Shown piece after piece: positions 53,706-64,000 of a stretch of 64,000 nt of DNA; positions within the stretch are counted from its first letter, which is position 1, and each line of letters opens with the position of its first letter. The position numbers were made by a program, and so were the translations under genes. Below the pieces are notes generated by a model, which was not told the origin of the DNA, did not search any database, and was given only the letters and a program-made list of their open reading frames with translations. The stretch covers positions 27,091,854-27,155,853 of the forward strand of contig NC_035436.2 of NCBI RefSeq assembly GCF_002127325.2, given 5' to 3'. The stretch comes from Helianthus annuus (Eukaryota; Streptophyta; Magnoliopsida; Asterales; Asteraceae).

Positions 53706-56700
53706 TGTAACATCTGTGCCTGTAATCATTGTGAACAGTTCAATTATCAATAAAATAATGTTATTTGATCCCAATGTTTGTTTCATTGTGTTTTACATTT
53801 TTCGTGTTTTGACTTTTGTTCAATTTCAAACTCTACATCGCTTTCTGGAGAGTTATACGTTAACTAGTGCGTAAACGTACTCAGTTTAATGCGACAAATA
53901 CTCCGGAACATCAACATATACTCAACGTACCTTAAATAACCTTTACATAACTTAGAAATAAGTTTTGAAGGCTTTGGTATAGCAAAAACAAGTTAATTCG
54001 CTTACAGGGACTAAACTTGACAAACTGCGAAAGTATGCCAATTTGAACTGTAACGGACATTCCGGAACATGTCCATAAGTTAAACATACCATAAATATCC
54101 TTTACATAGCTTAGAAATAGGCTTTGAGGGGTTTGGTATGCTAAAACAAACTTTTGGATCATTCAGGGACTAAAAGTGTCAAAAAGTGCATAAGTTTGCA
54201 CTTTCGCGCATAACTTACGTTCTGAATACATCCGGACATCCAAAAATTTATGTAAGCATCCTTATATTATGCCTTAGTGTTTGGCATGAGAAAAATCCAT
54301 TCGTCGCGTCATTGGATCGTCTTTCACGCTTATGCGCATTCCGTCGTAATTAAGCGAACATCGCGATCGTACGGCCAAACGAACCGACATCCGACATATT
54401 TTTGGGCATGTTTCATGTCCACAATGTTTAGGCATCATTTTAGGGCCTTAAAGATGGCTTTACAGGCCTTAGAAGGGCTGGAAATAGCTTAAACACGCAA
54501 CAGGGACCAAAAGTGTAAATTCTGCAAGTGGTGCAGATCAGAGAGGGCCAGGCGGCCCGCGTGAGTTTTGCCCAAATATGAGGCGGGCCGCGTGGGGATG
54601 TCTGACAGAAAGATTTTGCATTTAATGCAGAATCTGGCCTTTCGTTCGATCAAAGGGCGATGCCTTTTCACCCAAATGAAGGGCCAAGGGTCAAGTTCAC
54701 TGAACTTATCCACTGGACACATGTACGCACGAGATCAAGGCACGATATTCGATAAAACGATCCTAACGGTTCCACTTTTCCTATAAATACCCCCCCCCTT
54801 TAGTGTAAAAATCACAAAATCAGATCCTAAAGCTCTAAGTTGAAACCATTGTTTCATACCTGAGCTGTTTGATCTTGATTTGCACTCGGGGACCCTCCGT
54901 AAGTCTTCTTTCGCTCTTTTATTCGCTTTTCGAGTCCGAAAGTCAACGTTTAGTTGACTTTCTGCATTGACCAGCTTATGGTCGATGCGAAGTTCATGGA
55001 ACTTCATAACGTGAGCGTGATCACGATGGTCATGGTCCGTAGTGACCATACCTACTGATTACCCCGTTATCTAGGCTTAGTGACGAGTCGTAGTTTCGGC
55101 CAAAATGCGCATTCTTGCGTGTTTTGTAACCAAACTACTCGTGGGCATCAAAGCCGTTTGTTTTGATGCCAAACCTGTTTTCTAAACTAAGTTAAGCATG
55201 TTCTAACATGCTTAGCTCGTCACGTTTAGTATAGTGCTTATATAGGGTCGTAAGGTAAGCGATCTAAACCATCGCTTATACTTTCGAACCCGACCCATTT
55301 GGTCGGTCATTAGGACCTGACCAAACATATTAGGTGACCATAGCTATAACCTTCCGAGGATATACCTTGTGGTCGTGATGTTAGGCGTTCCATACGCGTT
55401 CTACGCGAATGACGCGTTAGGGTGGCATAAGCTACCTCAACGGGTCGTGATGGACCGTAAGCACTTAGGTTAAGTTTCATTTTAGTATGTAGGCTTTGTT
55501 AAACCATATTACACGAGTCTCCATACTCGTTTGGTTTACGAACCCGCGTACTGTCCGATCCTTCCGATTTGGTCCGGTATATTAACATAAGCTACCTATT
55601 AGGTGCCGTTGATATCCCGTGATCTTTAGCATTATCTGGTTATATTACAAGGAAGTCAAAGCAATCTCAGGTGAGTACATAGAACCCCATCTTTTACTGT
55701 TTTCCAAACTGTTTTGGGGTGAAACACATGTGCCTATCTGTTACTTTCATGCTTTCCATGTTTTCACATCGTATATCTGCTATGCTCATTAGTACATTAT
55801 AGTACATGATTTCATTACATTTTATGCTATGTATGCCCATTGTGTGTGTACTTAGTACATTGATTTACATAACATTTTTGCTGCATATGTTTACTCAGCA
55901 TATGGGCACATCGATTTACATGAACATTTCTGTTGCATATGTTTACTCAGCATATGGACACATTGATTTACATGAACATTTCTGTTGCATATGTTTACTC
56001 AGCATATGGACACATTGATTTACATAAACATTTCTGTTGCATATGTTTACTCAGCATATGGACACATTGATTTACATGAACATTTATGCTTTGTATGTTT
56101 ACTTAGCATACTTAGTACAATTGTTTACATCACATGCCTTCATTTTGCTATGACATTTGGTTTGTTTAACATGGGACAATATATTCATTAACATTAGCTA
56201 CGCCGTTCGTTAGTAGGTAGTGGTACCATAGGAATTGACAACTCCCATTCCTGAAGTCCTGGGTTTGATAGGACTGGAAGGAATGACCGAATTCGATATA
56301 CATAACTTAGATAAACCTTTAATTTGTTTAAGGGTTTATCGCCGCAGTCTCAAGGCTTGGATGTATGCATAGTTTACAATACCACATAAATGTTAATATC
56401 AATAGAGCATGCATTTCCCGCAGAACATAACGCTGATTTAAACCACGTTTTACTTCAACGACTTGTTTTGTGCATATGGTTTAAGTTGATACATTTCGCT
56501 TACCATACATGATACATTTTGGGATTACACATTACATGATTTACATTGAACATAAACACGTCGACATTGACATATACATTTGGTGGATTACACTTGAGCA
56601 TAAACACTTGACATGGATTACAATAACACTTGACATTTGGTTTACACATGAACAATTTACATGGTGGATTGGTTTGGGTAAATGATTCAAGTAACGGGGC

Positions 56701-57346
56701 GTATGTAATATGATACAAACATGGTGGATACGCCGCTGGTACTTCCTATATATAAATGTTTGTATAATATTACATATCGTGGCGTTATCTAAGTCATTTC
56801 AGTTTAGACACATTACACTTTACATAAGTAACATATTCTTCACAAGACATTATTTTCACAAACAACTTATCTTATTCAACTCATTTTACTTGGTTATTCG
56901 TTTAACCTTGCACTTATCTATACATATCGTTTGATGTTATCGTTTTTCCAATGATTTACAAAGCAAAACAAATTACAAGGTTCATGACTGACTGTTATTA
57001 AACATTCTTTAAAACTCAAGTCATGAACCTCATTTTTACAAAACCTATGTATCTCACAGGCATTTTTATGCTGACGTACCTACTTTCACATGTGTTTTCA
57101 GGAGCTATTCCATAGGACGATGATCATGATTCTAGGGCGGACCTGTGCCTTAGAGCCTAAAAATGAAGTTTGAACTAGCTTAATTATGTTTTGATTTCCG
57201 TCCTCTCTTTCCAAGACAATGTAACACCTTTGTTTATAAATAAAATACAACTTGTATGCCATGGTTATGAAACAATTTAATTCTGTCAACAACACTCCCC
57301 GGCGTTTCCGCCGCGGTTGCATGTTATACGCGGCCGGGGTGTGACA
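53706..57346 (+). repeat. Family C solo LTR
   Basis: 3641 bp, TGTAACATCTGTGCC ... CCGGGGTGTGACA, with a perfect TSD GGTTT (53701-53705, 57347-57351) and foldback sequence on both sides. The TATA box is at 54782-54789, followed by a C run. GC-rich inverted words (gcggcccgcg / gcgggccgcg) lie at ~54550-54597 upstream. It matches the inverted 3' LTR at 58772-62411 throughout. Confidence 0.88.
55868..56100. repeat. 52-bp minisatellite in family C LTR
   Basis: About 4.5 units containing 'gcatatgtttactcagcatatgg' core halves and 'acacattgatttacatgaa'. Short ORFs here are repeat translations. Confidence 0.85.
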
Positions 57347-57931
57347 GGTTTTATGGCGTTTTTCTGAACTGAGTGTTTTGTGGCGTTTTAGACTATATAT
57401 TTTTTGGGCTTTTTTCTGAACTTGCTCCATAATAGCGCATCCCACATAATAACGCATGCCACATATTAGAGCATCTGTTAGAGCATCTAGTACTAGAGCA
57501 TCTGATTAGAGTATCTAAGAGCATCAGCTAGTACTAGAGCACCTATTAGAGCATCTGATTAGAGCATCGAGTACTAGAGCATCTACTAGAGCATCTGAAC
57601 TAGGTGTTTTTATGGCGTTTTAACTAGGTAGAGCATCCGATTAGAGCATCTAATACTAGAGCATCTACTAGAGCATCTTGAACTAGGTGTTTTTATGGCG
57701 TTTTAACTAGGTATTTTCATGGCGTTTTTCGGAACTAGGTGTTTCTGGGTATTTTTTTGTTGCGTTTTTCTGAATTGGGTGTTTTTATGGCGTTTTATTT
57801 GAACACTCAGTTCATGTGAGTGGGTTTTTGACAATATTACCCCTTAGTGTAATTTAGCATCACTGCTACATGTCACCACCAAAATCTTTCTTATCGTTCT
57901 CACACTTTTCACTGTTCTCTCTAAATCCTGA

Positions 57932-57933
<2 letters not shown>

Positions 57934-57989
<56 letters not shown>

Positions 57990-58010
57990 CTGTGTGTGTA
58001 TGTGTGTGTA
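57934..58010. repeat. (TA)n(TG)n microsatellite
   Basis: TA units followed by TG units next to the Foldback-2 right end. Confidence 0.9.
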
Positions 58011-58360
58011 AGATATTTGTTGAATTATAACTTTAACCACTTTGTTTCATTTACAACATTAGCAACTTTGTACTTTTGATTGAGACTAGATGATAAAGAT
58101 TTGTATGTATGTTTCCACTATACACACTATGTACTTTTGATTTCTGATGAATTCAATATGTATATGGTATCTATATAATTTTGCAAGTTTGTATTCTTGA
58201 GTTTATATGCATGTGGTCTCTAAATAATTTAGCAAGTTTATATGATGTTTCTAAGTTTGTATACACTGGATAATTAACTGAAATTAACCAAAACCGAATC
58301 ACCTAACATATATACATATATACACACACACACATATATATATACATACATACATATATA
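58011..58360. other. Unassigned AT-rich sequence
   Basis: No gene is visible. Repeated 'caagtttgtat'-like words and a short mixed CA/TA microsatellite near 58308-58362 are all that I see. Confidence 0.5.
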
Positions 58361-58771
58361 TATAAGAAAAATGTAGAGAACACGAGGATTTTTTTTGTAA
58401 AAATATATAAAATAGTTTCTTTTAATGAATAAAGGAGGCCCGTGAAGACATTTGTGTGCCTCACGTTCATCACGTGTGATGATGGTGGGGGGTACCCTCC
58501 CCCCCCCCCCCGTGCCACAACCCACATGGCTTGGCCACAAGCCCATCGACGACCCTAATAACGTATCTATCTCTAGGTAAGCGTAATCGCTAATAGGTCA
58601 CTAATGAGTTCGCCCACTAATAAAAGCTAATAGGCTCTTACCGACGTATTTTTATCGGTAACTCCCTACTTCGCAAGTTTTATATTTTAGTGATACTCGT
58701 CTATTTAAGCGGTTTTAAAAAGAAAGAGTTTTACTATTTTTTCTCATGGTTGTTAATTTAATTCTATCACC
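58361..58771. repeat. Dispersed repeat, copy 2
   Basis: It matches 36521-36965 from 'gtagagaacacgaggatttt' to 'ttaattctatcacctgc'. It contains a C run at ~58498-58512 and is cut on the right by the family C LTR. Confidence 0.7.
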
Positions 58772-59989
58772 TGCACACCCCGACCGCGTGTAACATGCAA
58801 CCGCGGCGGAAAACGTCGGGGAGTGTTGTGGACAGAATTAATTGTTATATAACCATGGAAATTAAAGTCACATTCTATTTATCAAACACGGGTGCTACAT
58901 TGTCTTAAAAGGAAGTACAGAATTCAAAACATAGTTATACTAGTTCTATCTCCATTTTTAGTCTCTAAGGCACAGGTCCGCCCTAGTATCGTGATCAACC
59001 TCTTATGGAACAGCTCCTGAAAACACATGTGAAAGTAGGTACGTCAGTATAAAAATGCCTATGAGATACATAGGTTTTATGAAAATGAGATTCATGACTT
59101 GAGTTTAAAGAAATGTTTTAATAACAGTTAGTCATGAACCTTGTAAATTGTCTTGCTTTGTAAACCATTTGAAAAACGATAACATAAGATGATGTGTATA
59201 GATAAGTGTAAGGTTAAACGAGTAACCAAGTAAAGTGGGTTGAATAAGATAAGTTGTTTATGAAAATAATGTCTTGGGAAGAATATGTTATTTGTGTAAA
59301 ATGTAATGTGTCTAAGCTGAAATGACTTAGATAACGCCACGATATGTAATATTATACAAACATTTATATAAACAACTTACTCAAATCATTTACCCAAACC
59401 AACCACCATGTAACCTGTTCATGTATAAACCAAATGTCAAGTGTTATTGTGTAATTCATGTCGAAATGTCTATGTTCAATGTAAACCACCAAATGTGTAT
59501 GTCAATGTCAACGTGTTTATTGTTCAATGAAAATCATGTAATGTGTATCCCAAAATGTATCATGTACGGTAAGCGAAATGTATCAACTTAAACCATATGT
59601 AAAATGCACGAAACAAGTCGTTGAAGTAAAACGTGGTTTAAATCAACGTTATGTTTTGTGGAAAAATGCATGCTCTATTGATATTAACATTTATGCGGTA
59701 TTGTGAAATATGCATACATCCAAGCCTTGAGACTGTGGCGATAAACCCTTAAACAAATTAAAGGTTTATCTAAGTTATGTATATCGAATTCGGTCATTCC
59801 TTACAATCCTATCAAACCCAGGACTTCAGGAACGGGAGTTGTCAATTCCTATGGTACCACTACCTACTAACGAACGGCGTAGCTAATGTTAATGAATGTA
59901 TTGTCCCATGTTAAACAAACCAAATGTCATAACAAAATGAAGGCATGTGATGTAAACAATTGTACTAAGTATACTAAGTAAACATACGA

Positions 59990-60315
59990 AGCAGAAATGT
60001 TCATGTAAATCAATGTGTCCATATGCTGAGTAAACATATGCAATAGAAATGTTCATGTAAATCAATGTGTCAATATGCTGAGTAAACATATGCAACAGAA
60101 ATGTTCATGTAAATCAATGTGTCCATATGCTGAGTAAACATATGCAACAGAAATGTTCATGTAAATCAATGTGTCCATATGCTGAGTAAACATATGCAAC
60201 AGAAATGTTCATGTAAATCAATGTGTCCATATGCTGAGTAAACATATGCAACAGAAATGTAATGTAAATCAATGTGTCCATATGCCGAGTAAACATATGC
60301 AACAGAAATGTAATG
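59990..60315. repeat. 52-bp minisatellite in family C 3' LTR
   Basis: About six units (reverse complement of that at 55868-56100). Two units have a 1-2 base variation, and the last is partial. Confidence 0.85.
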
Positions 60316-61532
60316 AAATCGCGTACTATAATGTACTAACAACATAGCAGGCATATGATGTGAAAACATGGAAAGCATGAAAGTAACAGATAGGCACATG
60401 TGTTTCACCCCAAAACAGTTTGGAAAATAGTAAAAGATGGGGTTCTATGTACTCACCTGAGATTACTTTGGAGTTCTTGTATAATAACTAGATAATGCTA
60501 AAGATCACGGGATATCAAACGGCACCTAATAGGTAGCTATGTTAATATACCGGACCAAATCGGAAGGATCGGATAGTATGCGGGTTCATAAACCAAACGA
60601 GTATGGAGACTCGTGTAATATGGTTTAACAAAGCTTACATACTAAAATGAAACCTAACCTAAGTGCTTGCGATCCATTACGACCCGTTTAGGTAGCTTAT
60701 GCTACCTTAACGCGTCGTTCGCGTAGAACGCATTTGGAACGCCTAACATCGTGACCACAAGGCATAACCTCAGAAGGTTATAGCTATGGTCACCTAACGT
60801 GTTTGGTCGGATCCTAATGATCGACCAAATGGGTCGGGTTCGAAAGTATAAGCGATGGTTTAGATCGCTTACCTTACGACCCTATATAAGCACTATATTA
60901 AGAGTGACGAGCTAAGCATGTTAGAACATGCTTAACTAAGTTTAGAAAACAGGTTTGGCATCAAAACAAACGGCTTTGATGCTCACGAGTAGTTTGGTTA
61001 CAAAATACGCAAAAATGCGCATTTTGGCCGAAACTACGACTCGTCACTGAGCCTAGATAACGTGGTAATCAGTAGGTATAGTCACTACGGACTATAACCA
61101 TCGTGATCACGCTCACGTTACGAAGTTTTAATGAACTTCGTATTGACCATAGGCTGGTCAATGCAGAAAGTCAACAAAACGTTGACTTTCGGACTCGAAA
61201 AGCGAATAAAAGAACGAAAACTTACGGAGGGTCCCCGAATGCTAATCTAGATCAAAATGGCTCAGGTTTGAAACAATGGTTCCAACTTAGAGCCTTTAGA
61301 TCAGATTGTGTGAGTTTTTAGCAAAATGGGGGGGGGGTATTTATAGGAAAGGCAAAGCCGTTAGGATCATTTCTTGAATAACGTGCCACGATCTCGCCCG
61401 TACATGTGTCACAATGTTATGGTAAGTCAGAACTTGCCCCTCATTGGCTGGAAGAGACAAGGGCAATTGGACCTTTCACCATTTGAAGAGGCAAGCAGCT
61501 GGGTTCAATGAATCTGCTGTACTGGGGACTCC

Positions 61533-61568
61533 TTACGGACCGTATGGCTTATGGCTTACGGTCCGTAA
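61533..61568. repeat. Perfect 12-bp hairpin upstream of family C TATA box
   Basis: TTACGGACCGTA (61533-61544) and TACGGTCCGTAA (61557-61568) are perfect inverted repeats with a 12-nt loop. They lie ~190 bp upstream of the minus-strand TATA box. Confidence 0.8.
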
Positions 61569-62411
61569 GCCCTCACTTTGGCAGATTTACAGTTTTGGTC
61601 CCTGCAGTTCCAAAACTTGGTATTTGATGCATTTTTGACACGTTTAAGCCCCGTTAACCCCATTTCAAAGCTCTAAAATGAAGTTAAAGTATAGGGAACT
61701 TAAAATGTGCTTAAAAATATGTCGGATGTTGGTTCGTTTGGTCGTACGATCGCGATGTTCGGTTAATTACGACGGAATGCGTATAAACGCGAAAGATGAT
61801 CCAAATTGCGCGACGAGTGGATTTTTCTCATGCCATACACTAAGGCATAATATAAGGATGCTTACATAAATTTTTGGATGTCCGGAGGTATTCAGAACGT
61901 AAGTTATGCGCAAAAGTGCAAACTTGTGCACTTTTTGACACTTTTAGCCCCTGAATGATCCAAAAGTTTGTTTTAGCATACCAAACCCCTCAAAGCCTAT
62001 TTCTAAGCTATGTAAAGGATATTTATGGTATGTTTAACTTATGGACATGTTCCGGAATGTTTGTTACAGTTCAAATTGGCATACTTTCGCAGTTTGTCAA
62101 GTTTAGTCCCTGTAAGCGAATTAACTTGTTTTTGCCATACCAAAGCCTTCAAAACTTATTTCTAAGTTATGTAAAGGTTATTTAAGGTATGTTGAGTATA
62201 TGTTGATGTTTCGGAGTATTTGTCGCATTAGACTGAGTACGTTTATGCACCAGTTTGCGTATAATTCTCCAGAAAGCGATGTAGAGTTTGAAATTGAACA
62301 AAAGTCAAAACATGAAAAATGTAAAACACAACCAAACAAACGTTGGGATCAAATAACATTGTTTTATTGATAATAGAACTGTTCATAATGATTACAAGAA
62401 CAAATGTTACA

Positions 62412-62445
62412 GTCTCCCATACTTGTGGAAATTTCGTCCCGAAAT
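62412..62445 (-). promoter_or_regulatory. 3' untranslated end and polypurine tract of family C element
   Basis: The minus strand reads AAGTATGGGAGAC directly before the 3' LTR, after a short stretch following the pol stop. Confidence 0.55.
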
Positions 62446-64000
62446 TTATTTAGAGGAAACTCGTGGAAAAAGATGTGGATATTTTGCCTTCATTTGATCT
62501 TCACATTCCCAAGTAAACTCGGGTCCACGTTTAGATTCCCAGCGAACCTTGACCAAAGGAATGCGCTTGCGTTTTAGCCACTTGACTTCACGTTCCATTA
62601 TTTCTACCGGTTTCTCAACAAATTTCAGTGTTTTATCAACATGAATCTCGTCAAGCGGTATGTGGAGGTTCTCATCAGCTAAACACCTCTTGAGATTGGA
62701 CACGTGAAAAGTTGGATGAACATTTCCAAGTTCCGGAGGTAACTCAAGTCTGTAGGCTACCTTACCGATTCTTTCGACGATCTTGAATGGTCCAACGTAT
62801 CTAGGTGCAAGTTTTCCTTTCTTTCCAAATCTGATCACGCCTTTCCAAGGTGAGACCTTAAGTAATACACGATCACCGATTTCAAAATCCAGGGGCTTGC
62901 GTTTTAGGTCCACGTAACTCTTTTGACGGCTTCTAGCTGTCTGAAGGTTATCACGAACTTTCTTTACCTTATCTGTTGTCTCTAAAATGAGGGCAGGTCC
63001 AGTAAGTTGAGCCTCGCCGATCTCATTCCAGCAGACTGGTGAACGACATTTTCGACCATTGAGAGCCTCGAAAGGAGCCATGTTGATGCTGGAGTGATAA
63101 CTGTTGTTGCAGGAGAACTCAATCAATGGAAGATGTGAATCCCAACTACCACCAAAATCGATCACACAAGCTCTAAGCATATCCTCCAGTGTCTGGATTG
63201 TTCTTTCAGATTGACCATCCGTTTGCGGATGATAAGCTGTGCTTAAATTAAGTTGGGACCCCATAGCAGATTGCATGGTCCTCCAAAAATGAGAAGTGAA
63301 ACGAGCATCTCTGTCAGAAATGATGTTCAAAGGAACACCATGTCTAGCTACAATTTCATCCACGTATATTTGAGCAAGTTTGTCAGCCGAAAAATCCTCA
63401 CGGATTGGCAAGAAATGCGCTGACTTGGTAAGATGATCAACGACTACCCAGATGGCATCGTGACCTTTCTTTGTGCACGGGAGTTTAGTAATGAGATCCA
63501 TGGTAATGTTTTCCCATTTCCAAACTGGGATCTCTGGTTGCTCCAATAATCCGGAAGGAGGCTGATGTTCAGCCTTAACCTTAAGACAAGTAAGGCATTT
63601 GGATACGTATAAGGCAATGTCTTTCTTCATACTAGGCCACCAATACTGAATACGAAGATCCTTATACATCTTATCTGAGCCAGGATGAATAGAATAACGA
63701 GACTTATGGGCTTCATCCATAAGCAAGGTACGAAGATTATCTTGACTTGGGACCCACAAGCGGTCCATGAAATAATATGATCCATTGTCCTTCAGTTCTA
63801 GAGCAGGAGTTATGTGATAAGGAAATTCCTTATCCATCAAACCTTGTGAAACACAAACTTGTTGAGCCTGAGAAATACGGGCTTGGATATCGGTTTGAGC
63901 TTGAATAACAGATTGGACACGAATACAATGAAGCTTAGTACGTTCCTTGCGACTCAAAGCATCGGCTACGACGTTCGCCTTACCAGGATGGTAGCGAATT
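62446..64000 (-). CDS. Pol polyprotein C-terminal part of family C chromovirus (partial)
   Basis: The frame is open to the window edge (518 codons), starting in the end of RNase H ('[16 protein letters not shown]'). It covers integrase: HHCC finger (Cys-Leu-Thr-Cys), then Asp in 'ITMDLI', Asp in 'ISDRDARF' and Glu in 'GQSERTIQ', the D,D35E triad. A 'RYVGPFKI' GPY/F-type motif and a C-terminal chromodomain ('[14 protein letters not shown]') follow. It is about 60% like the Tekay-2 protein by eye, so a related but distinct chromovirus. No stop or frameshift is seen in this part. Confidence 0.9.
   Translation of the reverse strand, partial: IRYHPGKANVVADALSRKERTKLHCIRVQSVIQAQTDIQARISQAQQVCVSQGLMDKEFPYHITPALELKDNGSYYFMDRLWVPSQDNLRTLLMDEAHKSRYSIHPGSDKMYKDLRIQYWWPSMKKDIALYVSKCLTCLKVKAEHQPPSGLLEQPEIPVWKWENITMDLITKLPCTKKGHDAIWVVVDHLTKSAHFLPIREDFSADKLAQIYVDEIVARHGVPLNIISDRDARFTSHFWRTMQSAMGSQLNLSTAYHPQTDGQSERTIQTLEDMLRACVIDFGGSWDSHLPLIEFSCNNSYHSSINMAPFEALNGRKCRSPVCWNEIGEAQLTGPALILETTDKVKKVRDNLQTARSRQKSYVDLKRKPLDFEIGDRVLLKVSPWKGVIRFGKKGKLAPRYVGPFKIVERIGKVAYRLELPPELGNVHPTFHVSNLKRCLADENLHIPLDEIHVDKTLKFVEKPVEIMEREVKWLKRKRIPLVKVRWESKRGPEFTWECEDQMKAKYPHLFPRVSSK

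Larger units (their letters stand above)
53422..57933. mobile_element. Foldback-2: inverted-repeat element split by a solo LTR
   Basis: The left arm (53422-53705) matches the inner part of the Foldback-1 arm ('tacgtgattatttttcgaaa', 'cgagtatactattgatata') but lacks its outermost ~50 bp. After the LTR the centre resumes (57352-57820) with 'ttatggcgtttttctgaact' units and runs of 'agagcatc' repeats (~57470-57670). The right arm (57820-57933) ends 'gttctctctaaatcctgacc' at a TA array. It has no ORF. Confidence 0.65.
58772..62411 (-). repeat. 3' LTR of family C element
   Basis: 3640 bp, TG...CA. It corresponds to the solo LTR at 53706-57346 in opposite orientation, with more differences than the Tekay pairs show. 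The outer end reads TGCACACCCCG, apparently one base shorter than TGTCACACCCCG. TATAAATA on the minus strand is at 61338-61345. Confidence 0.85.
58772..64000 (-). mobile_element. Family C chromovirus, 3' part (runs off the window)
   Basis: 3' LTR (58772-62411), polypurine region and the integrase-chromodomain end of pol on the minus strand. The 5' part lies beyond 64000, so its TSD and intactness cannot be judged. Confidence 0.85.

Noticed and set aside
59990..60315. CRISPR-like array of 52-bp units
   Set aside because: Units are contiguous tandem repeats without unique spacers, inside a plant LTR.

Overview
The window reads as intergenic chromatin of a higher plant. It holds no recognisable host gene, rRNA or tRNA and is almost entirely nested mobile DNA. 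The element types (Tekay-type chromovirus Ty3 elements, an Athila/Tat-type element, a Copia remnant, a MULE and several inverted-repeat elements) and an integrated plant pararetrovirus (Caulimoviridae) fix it as an angiosperm. The LTR styles resemble those I associate with Asteraceae, but that is a weak inference.

Region 1 (1-34246) is a cluster of rearranged, AT-rich endogenous caulimovirid copies. V1 (1-2422, +) is a partial copy. It abuts V2 (2423-9555 plus 16449-16687, -), a nearly complete, circularly permuted genome of about 7.37 kb. V2 is followed by scrambled patches, a partial copy V3a (17051-18290, -) and a long copy V3 (18707-23944 plus 33788-34246, -). The inferred viral gene order is: 948-bp non-coding region with TATA box and poly(A) signals, a 137-aa ORF containing the tRNA-Met primer site, an 83-aa ORF, coat protein with CCHC finger, movement protein carrying a C-terminal retropepsin-like domain, protease-RT-RNase H, and a transactivator-like ORF. 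Adjacent ORFs overlap or nearly touch. Every copy is broken somewhere. V2 is interrupted by a non-autonomous Athila/Tat-like element (9556-16443, TSD TATCT). V3 is interrupted by a Tekay element (Tekay-1, 23945-33787, TSD AATAA).

Region 2 (34244-37133) is a 1.3-kb (CATA)n array that cuts the viral coat gene, then an inverted-repeat (foldback) element and a dispersed repeat.

Region 3 (37134-51708) is a small non-autonomous MULE-like element with ~245-bp TIRs. It contains a solo LTR of 'family C', which in turn contains Tekay-2 (39450-49479, TSD TATTT). Tekay-2 has a single uninterrupted 1461-codon Gag-Pol reading frame.

Region 4 (51731-58771) holds convergent Copia-type LTRs, a MITE-like element between two (TA)n arrays, and a second foldback element split by a complete 3.64-kb family C solo LTR (TSD GGTTT).

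Region 5 (58772-64000) is the 3' LTR and integrase/chromodomain end of a family C chromovirus running off the right edge on the minus strand.

Identity counts and boundaries come from reading by eye. Names V1-V3, Tekay-1/2 and family C are local labels.
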